Positions 1 to 7,858 of a DNA stretch of 32,124 nucleotides are shown piece after piece (the first letter of the stretch is position 1; every line of letters begins with the position of its first letter). The notes beneath the pieces are model-generated. The model saw nothing but the letters and a program-made list of their open reading frames with translations, made no database searches and had not been told where the DNA came from. The position numbers and the translations under genes were made by a program. The stretch covers positions 1 through 32,124 of the forward strand of contig CBDUVB010000017.1 of assembly GCA_965370555.1 (NCBI GenBank), read 5' to 3'. This DNA is from JAJOKK01 sp965370555 (GTDB taxonomy: Bacteria; Bipolaricaulota; Bipolaricaulia; UBA7950; UBA9294).

Positions 1-90
1 CTCTATCTATGCACACTTGCGCGATCCGTGTGCCAACGCACTGTCGAACGCCTGCTTAGCTGAATCGGACAAATGTCTCCTATCCTGTCC

Positions 91-163
<73 letters not shown>

Positions 164-176
164 AATTAATGGTCAC

Positions 177-205
177 TTCTTACCCGATTAGCGCCCTTTT
201 TTCAA
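177..205 (-). promoter_or_regulatory. Candidate promoter for tRNA-Ala
   Basis: On the minus strand TTGAAA (200-205) is separated by 17 nt from TAAGAA (177-182). The -35 matches consensus at five of six positions, but the -10 is weak. The predicted start would fall a few bases before the tRNA 5' end at 163. It overlaps the short gap after the isomerase gene. Confidence 0.35.
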
Positions 206-213
206 GGCGGGGA

Positions 214-774
214 CTACTCCGAGAGATCGTGCAGGTAGTTAGCGATCATGTGCTCAAGAATCATGTGTGCGTCTTCTACGCGGCCATAATGATCCTCAGC
301 AAAGAGGAGGGCATGGTCGGCTAGGTTCATCACCTCCCCCCCGTCAAACCCGAGAAGGGCGATCGTGGTGAGATTCGCATCCCGCGCCCACTTCACCGCG
401 TGTACGATGTTCTTCGAGTTTCCGCTCCCGGTGATCACGATGAGAATATCGCCTTCCTGAGCGAGTGCGTCCAACTGGCGGGTGAAGACCTCTTTGTAAT
501 CGGCATCGTTCGCCCAGGCGGTGATAAGGGGGACGTTATCGGTGAGGGCTATCGCGCGATAGGCTGCGCCCTTACTATGTGAGGCGAGCTTCTGCAGGTC
601 GTTTGCCATGTGCGAGGCGGTGGCGGCGCTTCCTCCGTTTCCGATGATGAAGATCGTTCGTCGCTCACGCCGCGCGTTCTCCAGGGTCTCTACGACCCGT
701 TCGATCGCAACAGGGTTGATCTCTCGCAGTCCTTGTTCGAGACGATCGATATACTCTCGTATGTAGTCTCGCAT
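214..774 (-). CDS. gmhA: Sedoheptulose-7-phosphate isomerase-like SIS-domain protein
   Basis: The 186-residue product is a single SIS (sugar isomerase) domain. It shows the phosphosugar-binding glycine/serine stretch IGNGGSAATASH near residue 50, a second loop VITGSGNSKN, and the C-terminal HMILEHMIANYL helix usual in GmhA. GmhA converts sedoheptulose 7-phosphate to D-glycero-D-manno-heptose 7-phosphate in the cytoplasm, the first step of heptose-nucleotide synthesis. The ATG at 774 was chosen because it lies one base after the stop of the upstream kinase gene and because GGAGGAG inside the last kinase codons is a good ribosome-binding site. An in-frame extension to 963 lies wholly inside the kinase and has no SIS-like sequence. 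The three genes before it supply the kinase, nucleotidyltransferase and phosphatase of the same route. Confidence 0.88.
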   Translation of the reverse strand: MRDYIREYIDRLEQGLREINPVAIERVVETLENARRERRTIFIIGNGGSAATASHMANDLQKLASHSKGAAYRAIALTDNVPLITAWANDADYKEVFTRQLDALAQEGDILIVITGSGNSKNIVHAVKWARDANLTTIALLGFDGGEVMNLADHALLFAEDHYGRVEDAHMILEHMIANYLHDLSE

Positions 775-775
775 C

Positions 776-1759
776 TTACTCCTCCACGTAGATGATCCGG
801 CTTCCCTCTCCTTCGAAGGAGAAGTCGACCCGGTGTAGTCCCATCCCTTCCAGCTGGCGCACGAGCGCTCCTTGTTGTTCCGGCTCGCAGTAGAGGAGGA
901 GGAACCCTCCTCCACCGGCGCCGAGGATCTTCCCACCCTCTGCGCCGGCGTCGAGAGCGGCATGATACCACTCGTCGATCCGCGGGTCCGTGATCCCCCT
1001 GGCGATCTTGCGCTTGATCATCCAGCTTCGGTGCAGGAGCTTTCCCATTGCCTCGGGGCGATTGTCGCACAGGGCCTCGCGTAGGTCCTCGGCCAGCCTA
1101 ACCAACAAGCCAAGTTCTCGGTTCGCCTTTCCTTGTTTCGTCTTTGTGACCTGCTCACCCAGGATGTCGGCGCTCTTACGTTGCATATGCGTATAGAAAA
1201 GGACCAGCGACTCCGCAAGGCGCCGACGCGTCGCGGGCTTGCAGATGATCGGCTCGACAAGGACCGAGTCATCGCGATTGAAGCGGATGTAATTCAACCC
1301 GCCGTAGGCCGCGGCGTACTGGTCCTGCTTGCCGATCGGCTGCCCCAGGGTCTCGATCTCGATCTCGCACGCCTCACGCGCCAGGCGCTCCGCCCCGCTG
1401 AAGCGATCGCCGTACGCGTGCAACGCGTGCAACAGGCCGACGGTAAGGGTCGAGGACGACCCAAGCCCGGTCCCCGCTGGAATATCGGCGATCGTCGTGA
1501 TCTCCACTCCCCGATCGATCCCCGTCTTGCGGAGAGCTGCGCGCACGATTTCGTGTTGTAATTCCTCGAGGCGATCCACAATCTCGGTCTTCGTGTAGGA
1601 GACACGGATCGAGTCATCGAACCGCTTGTTCACGGTGACGTACATGTACTTATCAATAGTCGTCGATACGACGGCCGAACCGTGTACACGGTAGTAGGAG
1701 GGGAGGTCCGCCCCTCCTCCGGCAAAGCTCACGCGAAACGGTGTGCGGGTTATGATCAT
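776..1759 (-). CDS. hddA: D-glycero-alpha-D-manno-heptose 7-phosphate kinase-like GHMP kinase
   Basis: The 327-residue protein is a GHMP-family kinase. The N-terminus has TPFRVSFAGGGADLPSYY, typical of the HddA branch. The ATP-binding motif PAGTGLGSSST sits at residues 94-104, and a C-terminal glycine-rich motif KILGAGGGGFLLLY near residue 280. HddA phosphorylates D-glycero-D-manno-heptose 7-phosphate at C1 (alpha anomer) in the GDP-heptose route used for S-layer glycans and some polysaccharides. Its start overlaps the stop of the nucleotidyltransferase gene by 4 nt (ATGA) and its stop is one base from gmhA, so the genes are probably translationally coupled. A fucokinase-like role cannot be fully excluded, but the neighbours fit heptose. 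Confidence 0.87.
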   Translation of the reverse strand: MIITRTPFRVSFAGGGADLPSYYRVHGSAVVSTTIDKYMYVTVNKRFDDSIRVSYTKTEIVDRLEELQHEIVRAALRKTGIDRGVEITTIADIPAGTGLGSSSTLTVGLLHALHAYGDRFSGAERLAREACEIEIETLGQPIGKQDQYAAAYGGLNYIRFNRDDSVLVEPIICKPATRRRLAESLVLFYTHMQRKSADILGEQVTKTKQGKANRELGLLVRLAEDLREALCDNRPEAMGKLLHRSWMIKRKIARGITDPRIDEWYHAALDAGAEGGKILGAGGGGFLLLYCEPEQQGALVRQLEGMGLHRVDFSFEGEGSRIIYVEE

Positions 1760-2451
1760 CGGTATCTCCTTTGCGCCTCTTCGTACCGTTCCTTCGTTCC
1801 GATATCAAGGAGTTCCTCTGTACTCTCGTAGGAGTAGAGCCCTTCCCCGACTTCCAAGGCGCGCGGAAAGAGATCGACGATGAAATCAGCCACGCCTTTC
1901 AGGGGAAGGTAAGGAAGAATCCCCGGCTCCAACAGGTAGAGCGCGGCGTTCCCTAGATTCCCATGTGCGAAACTCCCTGGGGCGTGATGGAACGCGGTGA
2001 TGCGTGACTCCTGATCCACCTCGACGATATCGCAATCCCCTGGCCGATCGGTCCGCTGCACGACAAGGGTGGCGATTCCCCCCTTCCGCTCGTGATAAGC
2101 GCGAAGGGCGTTAAGGTCGAAATCGGTGAGGACATCCCCGTAAACGACGACAAACGCCTCGTCGAGAGACTTGGCAAAGGCGCGCAAGGCTCCTGCTGTA
2201 CCTAAGAGTTCTTCCTCATATGAGTAAGTGACCGCAACGCCGAAATCGCTCCCATCTCCCAGGTGCTCCTCGATCCGCTCCCCGAGGTGATGGAGATTGA
2301 TGAAGACCTTGTCCACCCCATATCGACGCAACCACGCGATCGTATGCTCGATTAGCGGACGATTCCCGATCGGGAGGAGCGGCTTCGGTGTCGTCAGGGT
2401 GAGGGGACGCAGGCGCTCGCCTTCGCCGGCAGCGAGGATCACGCCCTTCAT
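1756..2451 (-). CDS. hddC: Heptose-1-phosphate nucleotidyltransferase-like protein
   Basis: This 231-residue protein is a sugar-1-phosphate nucleotidyltransferase. The N-terminal signature LAAGEGERLRPLT followed by TPKPLLPIGNRPLIEH binds the nucleoside triphosphate, and VVYGDVLTDFD supplies a metal-binding Asp. It lacks a C-terminal left-handed helix domain, as do short HddC/MurU-like enzymes. In this cluster the expected reaction is transfer of GMP (HddC type) to D-glycero-alpha-D-manno-heptose 1-phosphate. The nucleotide cannot be decided from sequence by eye; the adjacent HddA-type kinase argues for the alpha anomer and hence GDP. It overlaps both neighbours by 4 nt. Confidence 0.82.
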   Translation of the reverse strand: MKGVILAAGEGERLRPLTLTTPKPLLPIGNRPLIEHTIAWLRRYGVDKVFINLHHLGERIEEHLGDGSDFGVAVTYSYEEELLGTAGALRAFAKSLDEAFVVVYGDVLTDFDLNALRAYHERKGGIATLVVQRTDRPGDCDIVEVDQESRITAFHHAPGSFAHGNLGNAALYLLEPGILPYLPLKGVADFIVDLFPRALEVGEGLYSYESTEELLDIGTKERYEEAQRRYR

Positions 2452-3011
2452 CGGCCCACCTCCGAGAGGATACGCTCGACCGCTTCAGGTAGATCGGCGA
2501 CCCGCAGATCGGGCTCGATCACGTAACGCTCATCGCTTCCTCCAAAACCGGTTGCAACGAGGATCGTGCGGCACCCCGCCCGTTTGCCAGCGAGGATGTC
2601 CCCGGTGGCGTCCCCGACGAGGTAAGAGGCTTCAAGGTCGATCCCGTGCTCGTCGCGCGCCTTCTCGAACATCCCAACACCCGGCTTGCGGTAGGGGCAG
2701 TCACTCAGGAACTCAGGAACCGTCGCCTCTGGGTGGTGCGGGCAGTAGTAAATCGCGTCGAGGTGTGCCTTGCACGCGGAAAGCTCACGCCGCAAGCGGG
2801 CATGGATTTCTTTGAGATCGGAGAGAGTGAGGTGTCCCTTTGCGACCCCGGCCTGGTTGGTCACCACGATTACCGGAATCGCAGCAGCGTTTAATCTGGC
2901 GATCGCCTCGCCCGCCCCAGGGATGAGGATGAGGTCCTCTGCCTGGTTCAGGTATTCCTTCTGTTCGACGATCACCCCATCGCGATCGAGAAAGACGGCT
3001 CTCTTATTCAT
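2448..3011 (-). CDS. gmhB: D-glycero-D-manno-heptose 1,7-bisphosphate 7-phosphatase (HAD family)
   Basis: The 187-residue protein is a HAD phosphatase of the GmhB/HisB-N type. The nucleophile motif FLDRDGV puts the catalytic aspartates at residues 9 and 11. VTNQAG is motif II, KP in CPYRKPG gives motif III and VGDATGDI motif IV. The zinc-loop pattern CPHH then C (YYCPHHPEA and SDCPYRKP) is characteristic of GmhB. It removes the C7 phosphate after kinase action. The ATG at 3011 lies 7 nt after the leuS stop. A TTG at 3032 would add seven residues and overlap leuS; homologues begin close to the DRDG motif, so the ATG is preferred. No clear Shine-Dalgarno is visible, so coupling with leuS is likely. 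Confidence 0.88.
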   Translation of the reverse strand: MNKRAVFLDRDGVIVEQKEYLNQAEDLILIPGAGEAIARLNAAAIPVIVVTNQAGVAKGHLTLSDLKEIHARLRRELSACKAHLDAIYYCPHHPEATVPEFLSDCPYRKPGVGMFEKARDEHGIDLEASYLVGDATGDILAGKRAGCRTILVATGFGGSDERYVIEPDLRVADLPEAVERILSEVGR

Positions 3012-3018
3012 TTCTAGG

Positions 3019-5928
3019 TTAGCGGACGACAATGCTTACCATCTTCTCGGGGATGGCGATCACCTTGACGATCTCTTTCCCTTCAATCCGCTTCTCGACC
3101 TCCGGCGAGGTCAATACGGCCTCCTTGAGCGCTTCGGGGTCACGACTCGTCGTGATGGGGAAGGTCAAGCGGGTACGTACCTTCCCGTTGATCTGCACCG
3201 GGACCTCGATAGTCTCCTCCTCGATCGCCTCCGGGGCGAACGCGGGCCAGCTCTTATCGAGGACTGCATCCTCAGCACCATTGGTATTGGTGTGACCGAT
3301 CCGCCGCCACATCTCCTCGCAAACGAACGGGGTGAACGGCGAGAGGACGAGGATCAATCCCTCGATCACCTCCCTTACCAGGGCGTCGTTCTCTCCCTCT
3401 TTTACGTACTCGGTGAGGCCGTTCGTCAGCTCCATGATCGCCGAGACGGCCGTGTTGAAGTTGAACCGTCCCTCGATGTCCTCGGTCACCTTCTTCACTG
3501 TGCGGTGGTAGCGCCGCCACAAGGATTTTCCTGACTCATCGAGGGCAGTTGGATCGAACGGTTGGGATACTCCAGCGATACGTTCCGCTTGCGAGATCAC
3601 CAAAGTCCAGACACGGTTCAGGAAGCGGAACGATCCGCGCACCCCCTCCTCCGCCCACTCGATATCGCGATCGGGCGGTCCCATGAACAGGGTGTACAGC
3701 CGCTCGGTGTCTGCACCATACTTGTCGATGATCTCCGCAGGGGCGACCACGTTCTTCTTCGACTTACTCATGGAGAAGTTCGCCGTCTCGAGCGCCGCAC
3801 CGCAGTGAGGGCAGCAACCATCCTTCACCTCGTGCGGATAGAGCCAGCCGTGCTCTGGGCAGCGGTAGGCGGTGTGACAGACCATCCCCTGGGTGAACAG
3901 GCGGGCGAACGGCTCGCCGAAGTTGAGATAGCCCATATCCTGCAGCGCCTTGGTGACGAACCGCGAGTAGAGGAGGTGAAGGATCGCGTGTTCCACCCCG
4001 CCGACGTACTGATCGACCGGGAGCCAACGGTTGACGTCCTCCACGACAAACGGGCCTTCCTCGTACTGCGAGGAGATGAAACGGAGGTAGTACCAGGAGG
4101 AATCGACGAAGGTATCCATCGTATCGGTATCGCGCCTCGCTGGCCCGCCACACCGCGGGCAGGTCGTCTCCGCATACCCCGGGATATCGGCCAGGCCCAT
4201 CTTCCCGATGAACTCAACATCGGGGAGGAGGACGGGTAAGTCCTTCTCCGGGACGGGAACGATCCCACACTTTTCACAGTAGATGATAGGGATCGGCGCG
4301 CCCCAGTAGCGCTGCCGCGAGATCAACCAATCGTGCAACCGATAGTTGATCGCGCCGTGTCCCTTACCCGTCTCCTCGAGCCACACGGTCACCCGATCCT
4401 GCGCCTCCGAACCTGCTGTCCCGCTGAATCGGCCGGAGTGGCGCATTGTTCCCTTGTCCGAGTGGTAGAGGAGATCGCGGTAGAAATCCAGTCTGTAAAC
4501 CATTTCCATTAGTGTGCGCTTATCTCGCACGTTGGGTTCCGACGCCTGGCAGCGGGCAAGGATTGCTCGATCCGCCTCTACTGAGTCCAGCGTCATCACC
4601 CCATCATCGAATACCCATTCAAAGCGTGCACCGACAACTTCATTCCAGCCGCCGGGGAGCAGATGTGCACGCATCAACTCAATATAGCGGTCAACATGAT
4701 CCACCTGCATTGTGACAAAAAGGCCATCAGAGCGCACCTCGAACGTGTAGCCTTCCGCCCGTAGGATATCGACAAATCCATCTTGCACCGTGCCTGCCAT
4801 GACATAAGACTTAACAATACCGTCCGGGCGCTCGATCACCGGGATGATCGGCAGGCCGAACTTGATAGCGAAGGCGAAGTCGCGCTCGTCGTGAGCAGGG
4901 ACGGCCATGATCGCACCGGTCCCGTAGGTCATCAGAACGTAGTCAGCGATCCACACCGGGATCTTCTCATCGTTCACCGGGTTGACCGCGTAACCGCCGG
5001 TGAAGATGCCGGTCTTCTCGCGCTCGGTTGAGACGCGCTCCACCTCGGTCTGCCGGCTCGCCTGCTCGCGGTAGGCCGCGACAGCCGAGCGCTGTCCGTC
5101 CGTTGTCAAGCGATCGACGAGCGGGTGCTCCGGGGCGAGGACCATGAACGTCGCCCCCCACAGGGTGTCCGGACGGGTGGTAAAGACGACGATCTCCTCC
5201 CCGTCCTGCGTGTGAAAGGTGACCTCCGCCCCAACGCTCCTCCCGATCCAGTTCTCCTGCATCTTCTTCACGTTTTCCGGCCAGCCGGTGAGTTCCTTTA
5301 AGTCGTCCAACAGGCGGTCGGCGTAGGAGGTGATCTTGAAGAACCACTGTTCCAGGGTCTTCTTCTGCGGTGCAGTGCCGCAGCGCTCACAGACCCCAGC
5401 AACGACCTGCTCGTTCGCGAGCACGGTGTCACAGGTGGGGCAGTAGTTGACCACCGCCTTCTCCTTGTAGGCGAGTCCGTGCTCGTGAAGCTTGAGGAAG
5501 AGCCACTGCGTCCATCTGTAATAGTCGGGGAGGCAGGTCGTGATCTCCCGATCCCAGTCGTACTCGATCCCCCAAGCGCGGAACTGCTCCTTGGCGGAGG
5601 CGATATTGTTGAGGGTCCACTCGCGTGGATGGATCCCCCGCTCGATTGCCGCGTTCTCCGCGGGCAGGCCAAAGGCATCCCACCCCATTGGGTTCAGGAT
5701 GTCGTACCCACGCATGATGTAAAATCGGGTCACCACGTCCCCGATGATGTAGTTCCGCCCATGCCCCACGTGGAGCGAACCGGACGGGTAGGGGAACATG
5801 TTGAGGTAGTAGAACTTCTTCTCTGTCTCCTCAGTCTTCGCCCGGAAGAACCCTTTCTCACGCCAGAAGTCGCGCCAGCGGTCCTCGATCGCTCTAAAGT
5901 CGTACTTTTCCGTGTATTGTCCTACCAT
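3019..5928 (-). CDS. leuS: Leucyl-tRNA synthetase with an extra internal insertion
   Basis: The 969-residue enzyme charges tRNA-Leu. Class I signatures are clear: HVGHGRN near residue 52 (HIGH motif) and MSKSKKN near residue 720 (KMSKS). The CP1 editing domain contains TTRPDTLWGATF and YGTGAIMAVPAHDERD. Zinc-knuckle CxxC pairs occur at YCPTCDTV/CERCG, YCEKCG, CPRCG and CPHCG. Bacterial LeuS is usually about 820-870 residues. The excess is an insertion of roughly residues 370-490 between the editing domain (IIPVIERPDG) and the returning core (HSGRFSG, then GAINYRLHDWLISRQRYWG). The ATG at 5928 overlaps the phosphohexomutase stop by 7 nt. Its place within a sugar operon is unusual. Confidence 0.97.
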   Translation of the reverse strand: MVGQYTEKYDFRAIEDRWRDFWREKGFFRAKTEETEKKFYYLNMFPYPSGSLHVGHGRNYIIGDVVTRFYIMRGYDILNPMGWDAFGLPAENAAIERGIHPREWTLNNIASAKEQFRAWGIEYDWDREITTCLPDYYRWTQWLFLKLHEHGLAYKEKAVVNYCPTCDTVLANEQVVAGVCERCGTAPQKKTLEQWFFKITSYADRLLDDLKELTGWPENVKKMQENWIGRSVGAEVTFHTQDGEEIVVFTTRPDTLWGATFMVLAPEHPLVDRLTTDGQRSAVAAYREQASRQTEVERVSTEREKTGIFTGGYAVNPVNDEKIPVWIADYVLMTYGTGAIMAVPAHDERDFAFAIKFGLPIIPVIERPDGIVKSYVMAGTVQDGFVDILRAEGYTFEVRSDGLFVTMQVDHVDRYIELMRAHLLPGGWNEVVGARFEWVFDDGVMTLDSVEADRAILARCQASEPNVRDKRTLMEMVYRLDFYRDLLYHSDKGTMRHSGRFSGTAGSEAQDRVTVWLEETGKGHGAINYRLHDWLISRQRYWGAPIPIIYCEKCGIVPVPEKDLPVLLPDVEFIGKMGLADIPGYAETTCPRCGGPARRDTDTMDTFVDSSWYYLRFISSQYEEGPFVVEDVNRWLPVDQYVGGVEHAILHLLYSRFVTKALQDMGYLNFGEPFARLFTQGMVCHTAYRCPEHGWLYPHEVKDGCCPHCGAALETANFSMSKSKKNVVAPAEIIDKYGADTERLYTLFMGPPDRDIEWAEEGVRGSFRFLNRVWTLVISQAERIAGVSQPFDPTALDESGKSLWRRYHRTVKKVTEDIEGRFNFNTAVSAIMELTNGLTEYVKEGENDALVREVIEGLILVLSPFTPFVCEEMWRRIGHTNTNGAEDAVLDKSWPAFAPEAIEEETIEVPVQINGKVRTRLTFPITTSRDPEALKEAVLTSPEVEKRIEGKEIVKVIAIPEKMVSIVVR

Positions 5929-7409
5929 AACGTCAGATCTCCTCGCGCCAGTCGCTCCGCCTCTTCCAACACGTTTAATACGTTCTTCCTCTCCCTCATC
6001 TCACAGTAGATCCGCAGGATTGGCTCGGTCCCCGAAGCGCGGAAGAGGAGCCACCCTTGATCGAAGCGCAGCTTGATCCCATCCATTGTTTCGACGGCGA
6101 TCACTCGGCGGTTGCCAAAGCGTTCCGGCGGATTCTCGCGGAGTCGGGCGACGACCGCCAAACGCTCTTCCACTTCGAGATCACGGCGTTGGTAGACGCG
6201 AGGTCCGAAATCCGTAAACAGCCTCTCTACAACCTCGCTCATCGGCCGACCAGCACCCGCTGCGATCTCGGTCAACAGAAGCGAGTGGAGGACCCCATCG
6301 CGCTCTGGGATATGCCCGCGGATGGCGATGCTCCCGCTCTCCTCGGCCGCGATCAGCACGTCGCCCCGCTTGAGGATCTGCTTGCAGTGGTGTTTGAACC
6401 CGACCGGAACGACAATCTGATTTAATCCGTAGTTCTCGCACATATCGCGGGCCATATCCGTCAGGTTAAATGAAGTCACAACTGACCCCCGCAGGCCGCG
6501 TTCTTCGACGAGATGGCGCAGGATCAGGGCGAAGGTGCGATGGGCATCGATGAACCCTCCCTTCTCGTCCATCGCCGAGATCCGATCCCCGTCCCCATCG
6601 GTGACAACCCCGAGCAGCGGTTTCCCCCGGCGGCGCAGCGAGGCGATCACCGCTCTCAGTGGGACTAAATTTTCCTCGATCGGCTCGGGCTTCTTCCCCC
6701 CGAAAAGAGGGTCGTGACGCCCGCGAATATTAGTGTGGGGGACCCCGTATTCGCCAAGGAGTTGGGAGACGTACCCCTGCGCCGAACCGTACATGGAGTC
6801 GATGACGACATGCACCGGCGACGCGGTGAGTCGATCCGGATCGACCAACGTGCGCACCTTCTCCAGGAAGGGGGTCTTAAGATCGACCTCATCGATCGCC
6901 CCTTTCGGAGAGTGGGGTACGGGCGGGGTGTGGGGGAGGAACGACTCCACGCCTGAGGTCACCTCACCCGGCGCAGAACCGCCGTATTCGGCCTTGTACT
7001 TGATCCCGTTGTCGGTAGCAGGGTTGTGGCTGGCGGTGAACATGATCCCCGCTGCCACGTTTCGCGCGACCACCGCGTAGGATAGGGCAGGGGTAGGAAC
7101 CGGCGCGTCCGAAATGGCGACAGGAATCCCGCTGTCGTGCAGCACGCGCGCGAAGTGATGTGCAAACTCCCGCGACAGGAAGCGCATGTCGTAGCCGACG
7201 ACGACCCCATCCACGGCCGGACGGTAGGGAGAGCCCCAATCGCGATAAATCGCGAGGTCCTTTCGCTTCTCATCGAGGAGGAACCGTGCCGTCGCCTGGG
7301 CCACCCGCGCCACATTATCGAACGTGAACTCCCGTGCTATACCAGCACGCCACCCGTCAGTTCCGAACTTTATTTCGCTTCCGCCGCTTCGACTTCCTTT
7401 TTTTTCCAC
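5922..7409 (-). CDS. Phosphohexomutase (phosphoglucomutase/phosphomannomutase family)
   Basis: The 495-residue alpha-D-phosphohexomutase interconverts hexose 6- and 1-phosphates. The phosphoserine loop TASHNP places the catalytic Ser at residue 127. The metal-binding loop is TDGDGDR, the sugar-binding loop AEESGSIAIRGHIPERDG, and the C-terminal phosphate-binding loop FRASGTEP. Glucose versus mannose preference cannot be read reliably; the neighbouring sugar-nucleotide genes fit either. The start is the GTG at 7409 because GGAGAG sits 4 nt upstream, while the conserved fold begins at IKFGTDGWR. This start lies inside the end of the preceding small gene (53 nt overlap), just before a run of eight A residues, and the first dozen residues are unconserved-looking. 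It also overlaps leuS by 7 nt. Confidence 0.93.
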   Translation of the reverse strand: MEKKGSRSGGSEIKFGTDGWRAGIAREFTFDNVARVAQATARFLLDEKRKDLAIYRDWGSPYRPAVDGVVVGYDMRFLSREFAHHFARVLHDSGIPVAISDAPVPTPALSYAVVARNVAAGIMFTASHNPATDNGIKYKAEYGGSAPGEVTSGVESFLPHTPPVPHSPKGAIDEVDLKTPFLEKVRTLVDPDRLTASPVHVVIDSMYGSAQGYVSQLLGEYGVPHTNIRGRHDPLFGGKKPEPIEENLVPLRAVIASLRRRGKPLLGVVTDGDGDRISAMDEKGGFIDAHRTFALILRHLVEERGLRGSVVTSFNLTDMARDMCENYGLNQIVVPVGFKHHCKQILKRGDVLIAAEESGSIAIRGHIPERDGVLHSLLLTEIAAGAGRPMSEVVERLFTDFGPRVYQRRDLEVEERLAVVARLRENPPERFGNRRVIAVETMDGIKLRFDQGWLLFRASGTEPILRIYCEMRERKNVLNVLEEAERLARGDLTLW

Positions 7410-7650
7410 GTCGCTCTCCTATGCGTACCCGCGATTGGACATTGATGCGCTGCACATTCTCCGGGAGTACGAGATCCTCCCGGACAAGGATCTCAGCCAG
7501 CAGCTTGTAGGGAATGGAGGTTTCGACCCAGACCGAGTCGATATCGATCACCCCGTTCTTGACTATCAAGTGGGGGATCGTCTTCTCCACCGCCTGCTTG
7601 TACCGCAGGAGCATCTCCTCGGTTGTCAATCCTTCTGTTTTCTCATTCAC
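7357..7650 (-). CDS. Small hypothetical protein with a basic tail
   Basis: I do not recognise this 97-residue protein. Residues 1-75 look like a compact alpha/beta or helix-rich domain (TTEEMLLRYKQAVEKTIPHL, then IPYKLLAEILVRED). The last ~24 residues are almost entirely Arg/Lys/Gly/Ser, a nucleic-acid-binding type of tail. That tail is encoded where the gene overlaps the start of the phosphohexomutase in another frame, so the tail may be partly dictated by the overlap. The start is a GTG at 7650 with CGAGGG upstream. It is the first gene after the promoter at 7699-7728 and leads the operon with the mutase, leuS and the heptose genes. An RNA- or DNA-binding role is an inference from charge only. 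Confidence 0.7.
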   Translation of the reverse strand: MNEKTEGLTTEEMLLRYKQAVEKTIPHLIVKNGVIDIDSVWVETSIPYKLLAEILVREDLVLPENVQRINVQSRVRIGERRGKKRKSKRRKRNKVRN

Positions 7651-7698
7651 CGGAACCCTCGCCCGCTTTCCTTTTTGTATAGCGCAATCACTACCCCG

Positions 7699-7728
7699 AT
7701 GATAGCACAGCCTGACTCAGCTTGTAAA
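7699..7728 (-). promoter_or_regulatory. Sigma-70-like promoter of the mutase-leuS-heptose operon
   Basis: On the minus strand TTTACA (7723-7728) and TATCAT (7699-7704) each match consensus at five of six positions, with an 18-nt spacer. The predicted start lies about 40 nt upstream of the GTG of the first gene. It is back to back with the protease promoter at 7794-7822. Confidence 0.65.
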
Positions 7729-7793
7729 GGGGAGGGAGGTCTTCCTCGCTGCGAGTTCTTCGTTTTACGCCCCGGATTCATAAGGATCGCTTT

Positions 7794-7822
7794 TTGTGGG
7801 AGGAGATCCGGTATGGTACAAT
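7794..7822 (+). promoter_or_regulatory. Candidate promoter of the protease/outer-membrane operon
   Basis: TTGTGG (7794-7799), a 17-nt spacer and TACAAT (7817-7822). The -10 is good (five of six) and the -35 weak. Transcription would start near 7830, just ahead of the AGGGAGA ribosome-binding site at 7844-7850. Confidence 0.45.
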
Positions 7823-7858
7823 CGCTTCTCAATCTTCTTCCATAGGGAGACACCGAAC

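Noticed and set aside
1..90. Any gene or site before the tRNA
   Set aside because: I see no open frame, hairpin or promoter with enough support.
775..963. 63-residue N-terminal extension of the heptose isomerase
   Set aside because: It is an out-of-frame reading of the kinase gene, is low complexity, and the start at 774 has a good ribosome-binding site.
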